A stretch of 25,787 nt of DNA from a virus: positions 1 through 25,787 of the IMG/VR virus record IMGVR_UViG_3300031787_000740. One strand, 5' to 3'. The translations under genes were made by a program, and so were the position numbers. The notes under the pieces are model-generated. The model was not told where the DNA came from and searched no databases. It worked only from the letters and a program-made list of their open reading frames with translations. Below are positions 17,193 to 24,783 of this stretch, one piece after another; positions within the stretch are counted from its first letter, which is position 1, and every line of letters begins with the position of its first letter.

Positions 17193-17230
17193 AATTCCCC
17201 TTCTTCATTATCCAAAGGTTTATATTAAAT

Positions 17231-17240
17231 TGTAAATAAC
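17231..17240 (-). promoter_or_regulatory. Weak TATTTATA-like element
   Basis: Minus strand reads GTTATTTACA, one base off the TATTTATA core and 38 nt before the ATG at 17192, further away than the other copies. Confidence 0.25.
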
Positions 17241-17252
17241 CGTTAGTTTATA

Positions 17253-19094
17253 TTATAATGCGCGAACAGCGGTTTTGACTATCCAGTTATCAGAATTAAC
17301 TGTTGCTTTTAGTCGTGCATTGCCTGAAAGAATGTCTGCACTTAACACGACATCGTTTGTGTTCCCCAAATCGTTTGTAGATGTATCAGTAAATTCTACA
17401 TTACCCGTTTGGTCCCATACTACCATTACCGTGCCTGCACGATAATTGGTTGTTTTCTTGATGACATAATCAAAGAATGCTGCATCATAACTACCCGTGG
17501 ATACAGTAGCAACTACTTCGGTGCCAGTATCTACATCAAGGTTACTTGCTGATGCGAATAACACACCTTGAATGATTGCCCCACCTTGTAATGAAAGTTG
17601 GTCGGTGGTCGTTGCTCCATATGGAGTAATATTTTGAAGACCAAACGAATAACTGCTGCCAAGATTAAGTGGTACAGTATTAAAGGTAATCGGGTACGCG
17701 GTAATATGTCCAAGCGATGATGAAAAGTTTGCCGTATCGAATGATGCGACACCCTTATTACTTCCGTTTGCTAATTCACCACTAATGGTAAGCGTTTGAT
17801 TACTAACACTAAGATTAATACCTTCACTTGCGCTGACGATAAGTGCTTCATTCTTAAGATTGACGTATCCGTTTGTAGTTGTAGTATCATCAGATCCCGA
17901 AATGATTAAGGTAGTAACGATACCCGACAAATTACTACCGTCGCCGGAGAAGAATGATGCGGTAAGTGACCCAGTTACGTATACATTTTCTTCTGCATGT
18001 AATGTATTACCAACAATACGAAGTGGAGAATATCCTGGTCGATTATCGATGTGATTTCCTTCCGTTGCTACTACGACACGACCATCAACGAGTTGTGCTT
18101 CGTTACCCGTGGTAGTAGTATTTTCTGGACCGAGGATTACGATACCACTGGTAATTGATGACCCAGAGATATTTTGTGCTAACCAACGATTGGTGTAACT
18201 GTCCCAATATAATGAGCCAGTTAATGGAGTTGCTGAACCAGAATCAATAACTGACATACCACCAAATCTAGTGGCGTTTGTTGCATTTAGAATAATTTCA
18301 TTATCAGCAACTACAACTTGGGATGATGTAACATATTGGACAGACATTGATGTTACAGTAAATAATCCTGTAACATTCAAACTTCCAGAAATGTTTACAT
18401 TCTTTGCAATTCCAACACCACCCTGAACAATTAAAGCACCGTCAGTGAAATTTGTACTATTGGTGGTGTCACTAATCGTTTGAATACCCGTAAAGGTATT
18501 TGAACCAGTAGTTGCTAATGTAGAATAATTTGTTGTTTGTGTGACATCGATTTGCGCAGAACTACTGACTACTCCATCTGTATTGAGCTTTTTCTTAATA
18601 CCATCAGTAAAATGAGTAGACCCCGTGTCAAGCGTTAACGTGCGGGTAGTTGTAATATCACCACCACCAGTTAAACCATTACCTGCTGTAATACTGACCG
18701 TTGAGTGGTCAACGTGTTGGTTTGCTACATAATTAGTGGTAGCGTTATGGTCTACTTGTGATGAAGCAGAGACAGTTCCTAATGGAATGCCGATAGTTAC
18801 GGTGTTATTGGTGACTACCGTGGTAACACCGTTTGACCCACTAAGAGTTAATGTATCTGTTAATAAACTGAGCGTGTCATTTCCCGTTGACCCACTAATA
18901 CGAAGGTCAGTGACAAGTCCCGTTAATTGTGACCCGTCGCCTTTAAATGAGCCGGTAAATGAACCAGTGGCGCCCGCTGATGCGGTGACTGGGCCATAAA
19001 ATATACTATTACTGGAAACTTCAAGCGACCCAGTAATTTTTGCACCGTTATTAAGGACTATTAGACCTTTACGGGCAATAAATTCATTTGCCAT
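17253..19094 (-). CDS. Tail fibre protein, non-collagen
   Basis: A 613-residue fibre. It begins MANEFIARKGLIVLNNGAKI and reaches [12 protein letters not shown] near residue 50, the same attachment-type N-terminus as the 1035-residue fibre. The middle is made of beta repeats with GSLxVTG, FSGDGSNLSGI and DNRPGYSPLRIVGNTL segments. The last ~80 residues (SYDAAFFDYVIKKTTNYRAGTV ... EFTDTSTNDLGNTNDV ... LKATVNSDNWIVKTAV) are a compact module seen at the C-terminus of many phage fibres and also in the next-upstream gene. There is no collagen tract and no S74 domain. Strong GGGAG ribosome site; TATTTATA element 26 nt upstream. Confidence 0.88.
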   Translation of the reverse strand: MANEFIARKGLIVLNNGAKITGSLEVSSNSIFYGPVTASAGATGSFTGSFKGDGSQLTGLVTDLRISGSTGNDTLSLLTDTLTLSGSNGVTTVVTNNTVTIGIPLGTVSASSQVDHNATTNYVANQHVDHSTVSITAGNGLTGGGDITTTRTLTLDTGSTHFTDGIKKKLNTDGVVSSSAQIDVTQTTNYSTLATTGSNTFTGIQTISDTTNSTNFTDGALIVQGGVGIAKNVNISGSLNVTGLFTVTSMSVQYVTSSQVVVADNEIILNATNATRFGGMSVIDSGSATPLTGSLYWDSYTNRWLAQNISGSSITSGIVILGPENTTTTGNEAQLVDGRVVVATEGNHIDNRPGYSPLRIVGNTLHAEENVYVTGSLTASFFSGDGSNLSGIVTTLIISGSDDTTTTNGYVNLKNEALIVSASEGINLSVSNQTLTISGELANGSNKGVASFDTANFSSSLGHITAYPITFNTVPLNLGSSYSFGLQNITPYGATTTDQLSLQGGAIIQGVLFASASNLDVDTGTEVVATVSTGSYDAAFFDYVIKKTTNYRAGTVMVVWDQTGNVEFTDTSTNDLGNTNDVVLSADILSGNARLKATVNSDNWIVKTAVRAL

Positions 19095-19120
19095 ACATTT
19101 CTCCCAACGGGGTTATCGTA

Positions 19121-19129
19121 TATAAATAT
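19121..19129 (-). promoter_or_regulatory. TATTTATA-type putative late promoter element
   Basis: Minus strand reads ATATTTATA, 26 nt before the ATG at 19094, the same distance as before the gene at 3873. Confidence 0.5.
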
Positions 19130-19140
19130 TAAATACTTTT

Positions 19141-19875
19141 TTAAGGATTCAAATTAGGAAACAATTTAAATAGACTTTGTACAGTCCATGCTCCGCTTCC
19201 TGATCCTTCACTGCTAACCCGTAACCGTAGTTCGTTTGAACTACTTAAAAACTTAAAGGAAATATCACTTGTATCGCCAATATCGGTAGTAGATACGTCA
19301 GTAAAGATTACACTCGCAGTATTTAACCACGCTGCCATAATAATCCCCATCCGACATGCGCCTGTACGTTGAGCAAGATACTCTACTACCATCCCAGAAT
19401 ATCGAGTCGTAGAGATATACGGGTAAATATATTCTGATACTCCAAATATACCCGTGTTAATTGACCCAGTAAATAATACAGTAAATTGTCCAGCATTTAT
19501 TTCTAATTGACTAGATTGAACCGATCCATATAATGAACTTGTAACCGATGTTGCTGTGACTGGACCATCAACTTGTAATGATCCTGTAATAACAGCGGAC
19601 CCACTAAATGGAAATCCAGAGCCAGCTCCAGCATTCAAGGCGTATGACGCAGTTAATGCATACGAGGATGATATTGCGGTAAGCGCTACATCAGCAATGC
19701 GATTCCACGACCCTGTTCTGATAGGCGTGACCGCAGTAGGGACAATATTTACATTATAATCGGTGTTCTTTTGAATATTAACGGATATACTTGGTACATC
19801 TAGAGCTAAATTATCGTCCGTGTTCTCCCGAATCACAACCCGTATATTTGGTATACCGGTACTGAAATCACTCAT
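19141..19875 (-). CDS. Tail fibre or baseplate adapter protein
   Basis: A 244-residue structural protein. Residues 1-60 are unique (IPNIRVVIRENTDDNLALDV). Residues ~65-125 ([36 protein letters not shown]) closely match a segment of the giant collagen fibre just before its Gly-X-Y tract. The last ~90 residues (RYSGMVVEYLAQRTGACRMG ... FTDVSTTDIGDTSDISF ... LRLRVSSEGSGSGAWTVQSL) are the C-terminal module found in the 613-residue fibre. It therefore looks like a short mosaic of parts found in its neighbours. It starts 3 nt after the upstream gene (TAATAAATG), so translation is probably coupled to the small beta-sandwich protein, with which it may assemble. Confidence 0.82.
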   Translation of the reverse strand: MSDFSTGIPNIRVVIRENTDDNLALDVPSISVNIQKNTDYNVNIVPTAVTPIRTGSWNRIADVALTAISSSYALTASYALNAGAGSGFPFSGSAVITGSLQVDGPVTATSVTSSLYGSVQSSQLEINAGQFTVLFTGSINTGIFGVSEYIYPYISTTRYSGMVVEYLAQRTGACRMGIIMAAWLNTASVIFTDVSTTDIGDTSDISFKFLSSSNELRLRVSSEGSGSGAWTVQSLFKLFPNLNP

Positions 19876-19878
19876 TTA

Positions 19879-20217
19879 TTATCTCGTCGATGCTGGGCGT
19901 ACTACAAAATATCCTTCAAGAATACGTCTGGTGATTGAACCACTAGTCATATTAACATCGTATACGTATTTACGTTGTGTAAATGTACTTGTTTGAGCTG
20001 GAGTAAGTTCTAGGAAAAAACTTCCCGAAGCGTTAGGGGCCAGTTTGGTGATAGTAAATGAAGCGGCAATTTCATCAGTATTATAATTTTCTCTAACTTG
20101 GCCAGCAAAACTATAATTTGTAATATCCAAATACCCGCCTTGGTCTACGTTTTCCACGCTAGCCAATACTTTGAAAGTTTCACCTTGACCGATATTAAAT
20201 TCAGTAATGTCTGCCAT
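19879..20217 (-). CDS. Small beta-sandwich baseplate or fibre-attachment protein (BppU-like)
   Basis: A 112-residue protein (MADITEFNIGQGETFKVLASVEN) that looks like a single beta-sandwich domain: YLDITNYSFAGQVRENY, SFTITKLAPNASGSFFLEL, TFTQRKYVYDVNM and ILEGYFVVRP would be its strands. This pattern resembles the N-terminal domain of the siphophage baseplate upper protein BppU and small structural proteins of T4-like cyanophages, which join fibres to the baseplate. It starts a new transcription unit after the terminator at 20313-20287, with a GATACTTATA element 27 nt before the ATG and a GAGGAAG ribosome site. It ends with two in-frame stops (TAATAA) before the next ATG. The role is inferred. 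Confidence 0.75.
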   Translation of the reverse strand: MADITEFNIGQGETFKVLASVENVDQGGYLDITNYSFAGQVRENYNTDEIAASFTITKLAPNASGSFFLELTPAQTSTFTQRKYVYDVNMTSGSITRRILEGYFVVRPASTR

Positions 20218-20244
20218 AATCTTCCTCGAAAAAATACACCTTTA

Positions 20245-20254
20245 TATAAGTATC
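20245..20254 (-). promoter_or_regulatory. TATTTATA-like putative late promoter element
   Basis: Minus strand reads GATACTTATA (one change from GATATTTATA), 27 nt before the ATG at 20217 and just past a terminator, where a promoter is needed. Confidence 0.5.
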
Positions 20255-20286
20255 ATAAATTCTTGGTATACAGTAATTTCCAACAA

Positions 20287-20313
20287 AAAACCCCACCTTT
20301 TGAGTGGGGTTTT
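20287..20313 (-). terminator. Strong intrinsic terminator after tail tube gene
   Basis: Perfect 10-bp stem AAAACCCCAC (20287-20296) with GTGGGGTTTT (20304-20313), loop of 7. On the minus strand it continues into six T residues and then GTTG. It lies 21 nt after the stop of the tail tube gene. Confidence 0.92.
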
Positions 20314-20334
20314 GTGTCCTGTGACGAACTAGTA

Positions 20335-20823
20335 TTAGTAGTTAAGGATGCAGTAATCTGGTTGGATACTGAGTGAGATTACCATTGGGTCATCCTTTTC
20401 CCAAGTCATTTCACCGAATTCAATCTTAGTGATTTGGCATCCCTTGAGAATCCATTCTTCAACCTTATCACCGACTGGTCCAAGCACGTTGATGATAATG
20501 TCCTTCTTATAAAATTCTGCATATCCGTCACGACCGGTAACTGATTCGTGGTGGAGACGAACCCATTCCATTACTGCTTGTGCGCCTGATGGAACGATTG
20601 GGTCATATAATTCAAGGTTCATTTCTTCCCAAATCGTCTTACCCTTGACATAGCGTTGAAGATTGATGTGGTCAAGCTTCTTCTTTTCTTGGGTTAACTT
20701 TGGACGGTCTGCCTTCTTGATGAGATAAGAAGGAACACCATCTAACAACATTATATACCGATTCGCAGTCTTTGGTTCGAATGCGGTAAAAAATAGTTCT
20801 TGTTCATTGACCAAATTTGCCAT
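20335..20823 (-). CDS. 19: Tail tube protein, T4 gp19-like
   Basis: The protein polymerises into the inner tail tube through which DNA passes. It has 162 residues, like T4 gp19 (about 163). It begins MANLVNEQELFFTAFEPKTANRY; AFEPKTANRYIMLLDGVPSYLIKKADRP is typical of gp19-type tubes, as are MEWVRLHHESVTGRDGYAEFYKKDIIINVLGPVGDKVEEW and the C-terminal KIEFGEMTWEKDDPMVISLSIQPDYCILNY. I chose the ATG at 20823 over an in-frame TTG four codons upstream because the GGAGAG site lies correctly before it. It directly follows the sheath gene, as in T4, and is followed by a strong terminator. Confidence 0.95.
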   Translation of the reverse strand: MANLVNEQELFFTAFEPKTANRYIMLLDGVPSYLIKKADRPKLTQEKKKLDHINLQRYVKGKTIWEEMNLELYDPIVPSGAQAVMEWVRLHHESVTGRDGYAEFYKKDIIINVLGPVGDKVEEWILKGCQITKIEFGEMTWEKDDPMVISLSIQPDYCILNY

Positions 20824-20852
20824 ATGGCTCTCCAAATATAGATTGGTACTTT

Positions 20853-20861
20853 AATAAATAG
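20853..20861 (-). promoter_or_regulatory. TATTTATA-like putative late promoter element
   Basis: Minus strand reads CTATTTATT, one base off the core, 29 nt before the ATG at 20823. It would give extra tube transcription apart from the sheath gene; tube and sheath are needed in very high amounts. Confidence 0.45.
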
Positions 20862-20880
20862 TTGTTATTGAAAAAACTGA

Positions 20881-23187
20881 TTAGATGGTATCGAAGGTTG
20901 CACCAGTTGGGAGAATGTTGAAGTCCAACTTGATGAATTCTGCGGTACGGGTTGGTTGGAGATAGATTGCACCAGCCAAGATGTTGCGGTCAATGATGTC
21001 TGGTGTATTATTGGTTTCATCCATTACCACACGGAATGCGGTCAACCCAGAACGTTGTTGGATACCTGCGAGGTATGGGTTGACGATGTTCAAGAAGCGA
21101 GTACGTGTTGCTTCGGTATTTTGTTCGAATACCAAGTAACGTGCTGAACTTGCGATATACTTCTTGACAGTGATAAGTAAGCGACGAACGTTTACGCGGT
21201 CAAGTGCTGATGCTCTACGTTGTAATGTCTTTTGACCCCAAACACAGATACCTTGTCCTGGGAACTGTGCGATTGGATTGACCTTTGATTCGTATAATTC
21301 ATCACGTTGTGCTTGGTTCAAACGAGTCTTGACACCAACTGCGCCTGGGATACCACCACGATTCAATCCTGCTGGTGCGAACCATTCTGCGCCTTGTTGG
21401 TCAGAGTATGCGTATACTTCTGGGAGAACCACAGATGGTGGAGCCCAGATAAACTTACCAGTGATATCGTCTAGTACACGAACCCAAGGATAGTATGCTG
21501 CTGCATAATTTGTGTCAAGGAGTTCAGCTTGAGTAGTAACTGATGAAAGTGTTGCATCAAGTGTATCAAGGTCAGCGATGTAGAAGCAATCACCGCGGGA
21601 TTCACAAAGGTCAATGCCAGTTTGTACTACATAACTGTGTTGTGAGTAAATTGCTCCTGGAATTGCTAAGAGATTGAAATCTACTCTATCTGGATTACTT
21701 AATTGATTTAGTGCTCTCTTAAATTCAACTGAACCAGATGCTGCTGCGTTTGAAAGGTTGAATCCTTGACTATTTGTTGCAGTGATTGACCCACCCAATG
21801 CGATGTAGCGGTTTGGCTTGAATCCATCAAATCCACCTTGAAATGGAACAGAGAAGCGACGATATGTTACGTGGTCACGGTTGGTAAGAGAAATTGCCGA
21901 ACCACCAACTTCATTACTTGCTAGGTTTTCGATATTGAATTCAGATCCAACAACGTTATTTCCTACGAGTGGTCCAAGATATGAAAGACTAGTGGTGTTT
22001 GAGAAATCAAATCCGTAGTAATTGGTGTTTGGACCAACAGCGTTAGATGCTACATACCCAGGAGTACTTCCACTGGTCCAACGACTGTTGACGAATGACC
22101 CCGTTGCAAATTCTCCAGAAGAACCAGATACAGTTGAATTTAGTTGAGCAAATCCATATGGAACTGAATTATCTGGAATTACGTCTGCACTCATTTCGAT
22201 ACGAATATACTTTGAATTATTTACAAAGTCACCTTCGTAATTTGTTTCAAGTGTTGTTGAATTGTAAGTTGGAACACTGTTTCCAATTACACGTGCGATA
22301 TAATTTGGACTGGTTGGGTCAAGATTTAAGTTGTTGAAACTTTCAAGTACGTTTGGTGACTTATCGGTGTCATTAAAATCACGTACAAGAAGTGAGAATG
22401 AACCAAAGTCACTATCTGGGTCGATACTTGGTGAGATACCAGTGATAGAAATCTTTACTTCCTTGTTTGCACCAGTACCGTCACTTAAAGTATGAACCTT
22501 AAAGAGATTATACTTTGAACCACCGATGGTTTGTGAACGAATCCATGGGGTAGTTGCGTTATTATATTGAGTAAGAAGACTCAAGGTCGAAGTGGTTGCA
22601 GTCATTGTAACGTTTGCACCAGCTTGAGCAATTGCGTCTGGGAACACTGCGTATACATACCCTGGAAGGGTTGAGTCACCATTTTGTGGGTTAGTTCCAA
22701 AATATGAACTAATGAATGATGTACTAGTTTCAGTAGAACTTAGTGCACTTGCTGAAACATTCTTATTACCAGAACTACTGACGAGTAAATTGAAACTCGT
22801 TGCACCACCAGTAGCGGTTGCACTTGTAATCGTACTTCCTGATACGGTTGGATGAAGCACTGCAAAAATCTTACTACCCGATGAACCGGTAGCGTAGATT
22901 GTTGATGCGGTGGTAAGATATCCACCTAGTCCAAGAACACGAACAACTGTAGCACTACCTGCTTCTTGCAAGTAGTTCTTAACGGTATATCCCATATAAG
23001 AAGTGCCGTCAGGTTCACCGAAGTTAGTTACGAACCCGTCGATGCCTTGCACTGTGGTCGGGATAAATGCTGGTCCTTTTGTGGTTGGACCAACAAATGC
23101 CGCACCAATTTCAGCTACTCCTTGTGCGAGGAATGTTTGGTCGCGTTCTTGTGTAAAGACACCAGGCGACACGATTCTTTCTGCCAT
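20881..23187 (-). CDS. 18: Contractile tail sheath protein, T4 gp18-like
   Basis: The sheath subunit surrounds the tail tube and contracts on infection. At 768 residues it is somewhat longer than T4 gp18 (659). The N-terminus ERIVSPGVFTQERDQTFLAQG and AFVGPTTKGPAFIPTTV are the standard gp18 opening with the linker arm. The variable middle (about 120-430) is Ser/Thr/Gly-rich and exposed. From about 560 the conserved part follows: YPWVRVLDDITGKFIWAPPS, then EWFAPAGLNRGGIPGAV near 605, and the C-terminal domain (RRLLITVKKYIASSARYLVFEQN, then AEFIKLDFNILPTGATFDT). A GGAGA ribosome site lies 8 nt before the ATG. It is next to gp19, as in T4. Very secure. Confidence 0.97.
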   Translation of the reverse strand: MAERIVSPGVFTQERDQTFLAQGVAEIGAAFVGPTTKGPAFIPTTVQGIDGFVTNFGEPDGTSYMGYTVKNYLQEAGSATVVRVLGLGGYLTTASTIYATGSSGSKIFAVLHPTVSGSTITSATATGGATSFNLLVSSSGNKNVSASALSSTETSTSFISSYFGTNPQNGDSTLPGYVYAVFPDAIAQAGANVTMTATTSTLSLLTQYNNATTPWIRSQTIGGSKYNLFKVHTLSDGTGANKEVKISITGISPSIDPDSDFGSFSLLVRDFNDTDKSPNVLESFNNLNLDPTSPNYIARVIGNSVPTYNSTTLETNYEGDFVNNSKYIRIEMSADVIPDNSVPYGFAQLNSTVSGSSGEFATGSFVNSRWTSGSTPGYVASNAVGPNTNYYGFDFSNTTSLSYLGPLVGNNVVGSEFNIENLASNEVGGSAISLTNRDHVTYRRFSVPFQGGFDGFKPNRYIALGGSITATNSQGFNLSNAAASGSVEFKRALNQLSNPDRVDFNLLAIPGAIYSQHSYVVQTGIDLCESRGDCFYIADLDTLDATLSSVTTQAELLDTNYAAAYYPWVRVLDDITGKFIWAPPSVVLPEVYAYSDQQGAEWFAPAGLNRGGIPGAVGVKTRLNQAQRDELYESKVNPIAQFPGQGICVWGQKTLQRRASALDRVNVRRLLITVKKYIASSARYLVFEQNTEATRTRFLNIVNPYLAGIQQRSGLTAFRVVMDETNNTPDIIDRNILAGAIYLQPTRTAEFIKLDFNILPTGATFDTI

Positions 23188-23211
23188 ACGGTATTCTCCA
23201 AACTAAATTTG

Positions 23212-23478
23212 TTATTTCTCTGATGTAAATTCGCCGGTTTCAAAATTAATCGACCCAGCACCATACTTGTCCGATAACCGTTTAATTAATGTTTGTTCTT
23301 CTTCGAGTAGACTTTTAAATAGTTTGGTTTGTTCACCAAGCTTGTCATTCAGTTCTGCGATATCTGATTGGAGCAGCTGAATCTGTAATGTTAGCTGTCC
23401 GGCGTCAGAGACTACCGATGCGAGTTTGTTACGCAAAACACTAATTTCTTCCAATTCTTCCTTGGTAATTTCCGCCAT
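23212..23478 (-). CDS. Small coiled-coil protein between gp15 and sheath genes
   Basis: An 88-residue acidic protein, mostly a coiled coil: EELEEISVLRNKLASVVSDA, LTLQIQLLQSDIAELNDKL and LFKSLLEEEQTLIKRLSDKY show heptad-like leucine/isoleucine spacing over residues 5-68. A short tail follows (GAGSINFETGEFTSEK). I recognise no family; similar short coiled-coil proteins occur among T4-like tail genes. It sits in the place that T4 genes 16 and 17 (terminase) occupy between 15 and 18. It has its own TATTTATA element 32 nt upstream and an AGAGG site. It might be a tail-assembly chaperone, but that is a guess. Confidence 0.75.
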   Translation of the reverse strand: MAEITKEELEEISVLRNKLASVVSDAGQLTLQIQLLQSDIAELNDKLGEQTKLFKSLLEEEQTLIKRLSDKYGAGSINFETGEFTSEK

Positions 23479-23510
23479 AATAACCTCTTGGAGTATAATA
23501 CAACTCGTAT

Positions 23511-23519
23511 TATAAATAT
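23511..23519 (-). promoter_or_regulatory. TATTTATA-type putative late promoter element
   Basis: Minus strand reads ATATTTATA (preceded by AG), 32 nt before the ATG at 23478. It would drive the coiled-coil, sheath and tube genes up to the terminator at 20287. Confidence 0.5.
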
Positions 23520-23545
23520 CTGTTTTTTTACCTAAACATCAATTA

Positions 23546-24325
23546 TTATCCTTCTATTTCACTAAAAGTGACCACTTTTTTGACCCCGTATCGCTTCTTA
23601 GTCAATAATCCTCTGTTTAATCCAGCATCAAGTTGTGTTTCTGGAAGGAGATATGCGTATACGGTCATATCGAATTGTGTTCTGACTACTCTATCCGCAT
23701 CGTTAGGCAATTCTGTGACTGGCTCAAACGACTTAATAATAGTACGGAATTTATACTGATTTGGTTCTCCCCAGAATTCATCACTTTCGAATGAGATATT
23801 TTCTACGATAGAATTCATTTGTTCCATATATTCGGTCCATACCATACAGCGATATGTTATTTGATAATAATCTGGGGCTGCTGTGGTATTATAATATTCC
23901 CGGCTTGGAACTATTTTATTTGCTACACTAAACTGGTCATATGGTGTTCTACGATTCCAACCAGTATAAAATGTACGGTCATAGTATTTGTTGACCGCAG
24001 AGTTGATTTCTGTTTGTTTATTCATCGCCGTGCGGCGAAGCATGATGATTGGAAGTTGAATCTTTCCAATGGAATCACGTAATACTCCGTCTTTTTGTGC
24101 AGACTTCCAACGTTCAGGACTGCCATAAATTATCGGCACACGTACTTGAACATTTTGTTGGGTCACTATCGGCTTAATACGTTCAGACATATACTTTAGA
24201 ATAGCATTATCTATCGTATATAAGGTAACTGATATTGGTGGAGCAGTAGTTTGCGTATCGTCTGCCCGATTTTGTAGCCGTGGTGATTGCTGATTGTCGT
24301 TTACAATCTTAGTTTCATCTGTCAT
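23546..24325 (-). CDS. 15: Tail sheath terminator/completion protein, T4 gp15-like
   Basis: In T4, gp15 caps the finished tail as a hexamer and joins it to the neck. This protein has 259 residues (T4 gp15 is about 272). Recognisable parts are VTLYTIDNAILKYMSERIKP, VRVPIIYGSPERWKS, IGKIQLPIIMLRRTAM, DYYQITYRCMVWTEYMEQMN with IVENISFESDEFWGEPNQYK, and VRTQFDMTVYAYLLPE, in the same order as in gp15. Residues 1-30 (NDNQQSPRLQNRADDTQ) look unstructured. Its ATG overlaps the stop of the gp14-like gene (ATGA), which fits a neck operon. The motifs are family-level; identity to T4 is clearly low. Confidence 0.85.
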   Translation of the reverse strand: MTDETKIVNDNQQSPRLQNRADDTQTTAPPISVTLYTIDNAILKYMSERIKPIVTQQNVQVRVPIIYGSPERWKSAQKDGVLRDSIGKIQLPIIMLRRTAMNKQTEINSAVNKYYDRTFYTGWNRRTPYDQFSVANKIVPSREYYNTTAAPDYYQITYRCMVWTEYMEQMNSIVENISFESDEFWGEPNQYKFRTIIKSFEPVTELPNDADRVVRTQFDMTVYAYLLPETQLDAGLNRGLLTKKRYGVKKVVTFSEIEG

Positions 24326-24780
24326 ACTTGAGCCTCTTCAATGTCAATACTTGTACGACGAGTGAGGTGAGCGATACAAATAACTGCGGTATTAAAACCA
24401 GGCTTTCCTGCAATTAATTGAGTTTCTGTAATGTTATTGACTTCATAATAATGATTATTATATCCGATGACATCGCCAATTTCTGGATATGTACTTACTT
24501 CTTGTAGCATACGACGAGCGAATCTGAACTCAACTTGTTGTCGTTGGTTTATTCCAAAGCCATCATCATTGTTAACTATGTTCTTATCATATTTGACAAT
24601 CGCATTTACTTTAACGGGAGTATATCGTGGCTTAGCTGAACTTTCTCCGTAAATGTTTACTCTAGCCGACGCCACGACAATCTTATATAAAATAACGGCA
24701 ACATCCATTGTCTCGTCAATTAATTCCCGAGTAATGTGTTGAATAAATTCAAAGTCACGTTGTGTAACGAAGCGTGCCAT
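24322..24780 (-). CDS. 14: Neck protein, T4 gp14-like
   Basis: A 152-residue neck or head-closure protein. The segment VEFRFARRMLQEVSTYPEIGDVIGYNNHYYEVNNI is like the part of T4 gp14 where an E-GD-I motif is followed by a hydrophobic strand and N/D-rich turn (EGDLIYF...FEINWV). It is much shorter than T4 gp14 (256), lacking its C-terminal region. It lies between the gp13-like and gp15-like genes, the T4 order, one double stop (TAATAA) after gp13. The call rests on position plus a short motif, so a different head-tail connector protein is possible. Confidence 0.72.
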   Translation of the reverse strand: MARFVTQRDFEFIQHITRELIDETMDVAVILYKIVVASARVNIYGESSAKPRYTPVKVNAIVKYDKNIVNNDDGFGINQRQQVEFRFARRMLQEVSTYPEIGDVIGYNNHYYEVNNITETQLIAGKPGFNTAVICIAHLTRRTSIDIEEAQV

Positions 24781-24783
24781 TTA

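Noticed and set aside
20335-20835. A four-residue longer N-terminus of the tail tube from a TTG codon
   Set aside because: The GGAGAG ribosome site overlaps that TTG; the ATG at 20823 has correct spacing and gives a start like that of known gp19 proteins.
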